Of a stretch of DNA of 64,000 nucleotides, positions 62,590-64,000 are shown piece by piece. The notes beneath the pieces are model-generated. The model searched no databases, was not told the DNA's origin, and saw only the letters and a list, made by a program, of their open reading frames with translations. A program made the position numbers and the translations under genes. Position 1 is the first letter of the stretch. Every line of letters starts with the position of its first letter. Source of the stretch: Desulfofundulus australicus DSM 11792 (GTDB lineage Bacteria; Bacillota; Desulfotomaculia; Desulfotomaculales; Desulfovirgulaceae); NCBI RefSeq assembly GCF_900129285.1, contig NZ_FQUW01000006.1:84276-148275 (forward strand), in the 5' to 3' direction.

Positions 62590-62618
62590 ATTATACTGTA
62601 AAATCAGTAATTTGACAA
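62590..62618 (-). promoter_or_regulatory. sigma-A promoter of the hydrogenase maturation operon
   Basis: Minus strand TTGTCA (62618-62613), 17-nt spacer, TATAAT (62595-62590). It starts a leader of about 250 nt before the first gene. Confidence 0.85.
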
Positions 62619-62642
62619 TAATTTTTTCGCCTGCTGTCCGGC

Positions 62643-62951
62643 CTAACCGAATTTGCCGCCCGGCCTCGGGGGCGGCTGTCTCCGTGGAACTTCCGGGCGG
62701 CAGCGGCCAGCCCCGCCGCAGCCGCAAACGCCGATGTGCTTGCAGAACAACCCGCGGGCTGCGAAATCCGCGCAGCTGCACCGCGCCCGGCGGCCGGCGA
62801 TGACCACCCGGTATTCCTTCCCGCTGTACCGGATGAGGCCGTGGACCTCGCCCTCACGCCGCACCTTGCACTCCCACTGCCAGCCGGCCACAAAGCCCGC
62901 CAGAGCCCGGCCGAACCGCCCATCTTCCACCTTCGCCAGCAATTTCCTCAT
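62643..62951 (-). CDS. small SWIM zinc-finger protein
   Basis: 102 residues from the ATG at 62951, 8 nt after GGAGG. The motif RCSCADFAARGLFCKHIGV (~58-76) is CxC-x9-CxH, the SWIM zinc-binding pattern used in DNA, RNA or protein contacts. It is preceded by a beta-rich stretch (VHGLIRYSGKEYRVVIAG) and followed by a Gly/Cys and Arg/Pro-rich tail. Most SWIM domains sit in larger proteins (helicases, transposases); this one stands alone, directly beside the structured GC-rich region at 63012. Confidence 0.72.
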   Translation of the reverse strand: MRKLLAKVEDGRFGRALAGFVAGWQWECKVRREGEVHGLIRYSGKEYRVVIAGRRARCSCADFAARGLFCKHIGVCGCGGAGRCRPEVPRRQPPPRPGGKFG

Positions 62952-63011
62952 GCTGAACACCTCCAGTTTTTCGGAGGGCGGGGACCGCCGCCGGTGGCCG
63001 AAGTCAAGAGC

Positions 63012-63632
63012 CGGGCGCTAGCCCGAGCGGAGCCAAAAAATTTTGAGGTCTCTGGGCCGGGCCGCAGGCAAAAATCTTTTTTGCGGAGCGCACCCCTGAC
63101 GAGGCTATGAGGGGCCGCGGCCGGGTCCAGGGCTGCTGCCCGGGCAACCACCGGTGCTTCACCCAGACAACGGCGGCCGGGGCACACTGACCCCGGGGCC
63201 GCGGCCCCGAAAGGCGGCGGTATAATGGGAGGAACTGGAGGTGGAGCTGTTTCGCCGGAGCCGACATACTGAGTGCCCAGGGGGGCACTGCGCCCCCCTG
63301 GCGGGGGCACGGGGGCGGAGCCCCCGGAGCGGTAAGGGAGGTGGCATCGACCAAAGCGGTGCGCCCTGGGGGTGGGCAAAAAGCCGCGCCTAGACCAGCG
63401 CCACCGCGGCTCCCGGTGCGGCCCCCGTGGGGACGGGGGGTAGGTGGCTGGGAACCCCGGGCGGCCGAGCGGGTGGCATCCCACCTCCGAGGCCGCCTTT
63501 GACCCAGGCCGCGGTATCTGCACCGGGCCAGGGCGAGGGTGTTCAGGCAAGAAGGGTATCCTGTCGCCGGACAGCATGGTGATCTGTCCCCGAGTAAAAA
63601 AGATCGGCCCATCCTGTACCAGCCCTGGCCAA
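63012..63632. ncRNA. candidate large structured RNA, strand unknown
   Basis: About 620 bp, far richer in GC than the neighbourhood and full of long perfect hairpins. Examples: 63111-63127 with 63187-63209 (17 pairs, small bulge); CCAGGGGGGC/GCCCCCCTGG near 63276-63301; CGGGGGC-GGA-GCCCCCG near 63309; AGCCGCG/CGCGGCT (63382-63412); CCCCCGT/ACGGGGG near 63422; GGCGGCC enclosing GGTGG/CCACC (63460-63496); CTGTC/GACAG (63561-63575). CCAGGGCTG (63127-63135) can also pair with CAGCCCTGG (63621-63629), joining the ends. Open frames here lack ribosome sites. Size and style recall the OLE class of large RNAs in anaerobic Firmicutes, but I cannot confirm it. Confidence 0.55.
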
Positions 63633-63653
63633 CTGGACTCGCTTCTTCAATAG

Positions 63654-63845
63654 CTATGAATTAGGGAATGGGGGGGGTTCCTTTCCTTCGATCAAGGCTA
63701 AAATTACTGCACATTTTGCTTTCTGGTCAGTATCTTCTTGCTGGATAATCTGTTGTAAAATGTTTAATTCATTTCTGGCCCGTTCTTCTACCTTAGTCTC
63801 GTGTTCAAACCATAACTTAACGCATATATCATTACAGACGTTCAT
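63654..63845 (-). CDS. small hypothetical protein
   Basis: 63 residues starting MNVCNDICVKLWFEHETKVE, mostly helical and charged, ending IEGKEPPPFPNS. No family recognised. It is much less GC-rich than its surroundings and has only a weak AAGAG ribosome site, so it may be a transferred or truncated gene. It lies between the structured GC-rich region and what looks like an insertion-sequence end. Confidence 0.4.
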   Translation of the reverse strand: MNVCNDICVKLWFEHETKVEERARNELNILQQIIQQEDTDQKAKCAVILALIEGKEPPPFPNS

Positions 63846-63880
63846 TGCTCTTAGCAGGTCGTCCCCATTAACTGTTGATT

Positions 63881-64000
63881 GTCAATAGAATTGACCCACT
63901 ATGTGCAAATAAAATTGACCCACTGCAGAATAAAAATAACCAGCATTGATGCCCCCTAATGAGACGAAAATTTTGCCTGGCTCACTTCGCTCGGCCTTGA
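63881..64000 (+). mobile_element. probable end of an IS21-type insertion sequence, continuing past the window
   Basis: Starting at TGTCAATAGAATTGACCC (~63880) there are two direct copies of AATA(G/A)AATTGACCCACT at 63884-63900 and 63908-63924, 24 bp apart. Short repeated TTGACCCAC blocks next to a TG terminus are the layout of IS21-family ends. The transposase genes would lie to the right of the window. The remaining ~75 bp show no gene. Confidence 0.5.

Noticed and set aside
62948..63612. Overlapping open frames of up to ~209 codons across the GC-rich block
   Set aside because: They are extremely Arg-, Pro- and Gly-rich, overlap in several frames and lack ribosome sites; the hairpins explain the sequence better.
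63012..63632. RNase P RNA, tmRNA or SRP RNA
   Set aside because: I looked for the conserved GAGGAAAGUCC and ACAGAA-type elements, the tmRNA tRNA-like ends and the SRP GGAAGCA/GGUAGC loop on both strands and did not find them.

Overview
The window reads as a chromosome segment of a spore-forming, anaerobic, probably thermophilic Firmicute of the Desulfotomaculum/Pelotomaculum (Peptococcaceae) type. Evidence: a FapR-controlled fab operon with FabK, PyrR attenuation, three GerA-type spore germination genes plus a lone permease gene, an electron-bifurcating-type [FeFe] hydrogenase with all its maturases, ADP-forming acetyl-CoA synthetase, moderately high GC, and frequent TTG/GTG starts behind strong GGAGG sites. 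The species call is inference.

Layout. 1-4980 (minus): pyrR-pyrB-pyrC-carA-carB (carB cut by the left edge), with a clear sigma-A promoter and two PyrR-type attenuators. 5109-9626 (plus): a LytS/LytR-type two-component pair followed by a CstA-type carbon transporter. 9737-11428 (minus): a macro-domain protein and a class I glutamine amidotransferase, separated by a 309-bp MITE-like inverted-repeat element. 11593-14861 (plus): pabA-pabB-pabC behind a leader carrying phased GAG/TAG triplets like a TRAP target. 14914-17055: two divergent secreted proteins with copper-amine-oxidase-N (stalk) domains. 17200-17418: remnant of a TusA-like gene. 17499-23958 (minus): an rRNA methyltransferase, then a nucleoside salvage operon (mtnP, mtnA, ahcY, class II aldolase, MTA/SAH deaminase). 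24163-26071: an ArsR regulator, two small ferritin-like proteins, two CBO0543-type membrane proteins and a 29-aa micropeptide. 26187-29579: two paralogous geranylgeranyl-reductase-like flavoproteins flanking a solitary germination permease gene. 29650-39083 (minus): the lipid synthesis block yceD-rpmF and fapR-plsX-fabH-fabK-fabD-fabG-acpP-fabF-rnc-ftsY, without smc. 39221-42385: a P-loop/DRTGG protein and ADP-forming acetyl-CoA synthetase. 42656-44442: a TtcA-like PP-loop protein and a divergent LysR regulator. 44675-48844 (plus): a gerA-type operon with a fourth small membrane protein. 48924-62329 (minus): a long hydrogenase block with NADH-type hydABC, a sensory HydS-like hydrogenase with DRTGG, RsbW-like and kinase-ATPase proteins, then hydG-hydE-hydF-aspA and a TM1266-type regulator behind a structured leader. 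62643-64000: a small SWIM zinc-finger protein, a very GC-rich, heavily hairpinned stretch of about 0.6 kb that looks like a large structured RNA, a small hypothetical gene and what looks like an IS21-type element end.

How it fits together: pyruvate or related carbon uptake (CstA), acetyl-CoA to acetate with ATP yield (Acd), and H2/NADH/ferredoxin exchange (HydABC) are core parts of a fermentative or syntrophic energy metabolism. The radical-SAM maturases HydE and HydG release 5'-deoxyadenosine, which the mtn-aldolase operon could salvage. The sensory hydrogenase module probably reports H2 or redox state. The most interesting unexplained pieces are the structured region at 63012-63632, the leader at 62425-62588, the MITE-like element at 10389-10697, and the two-flavoprotein/germination-permease arrangement.
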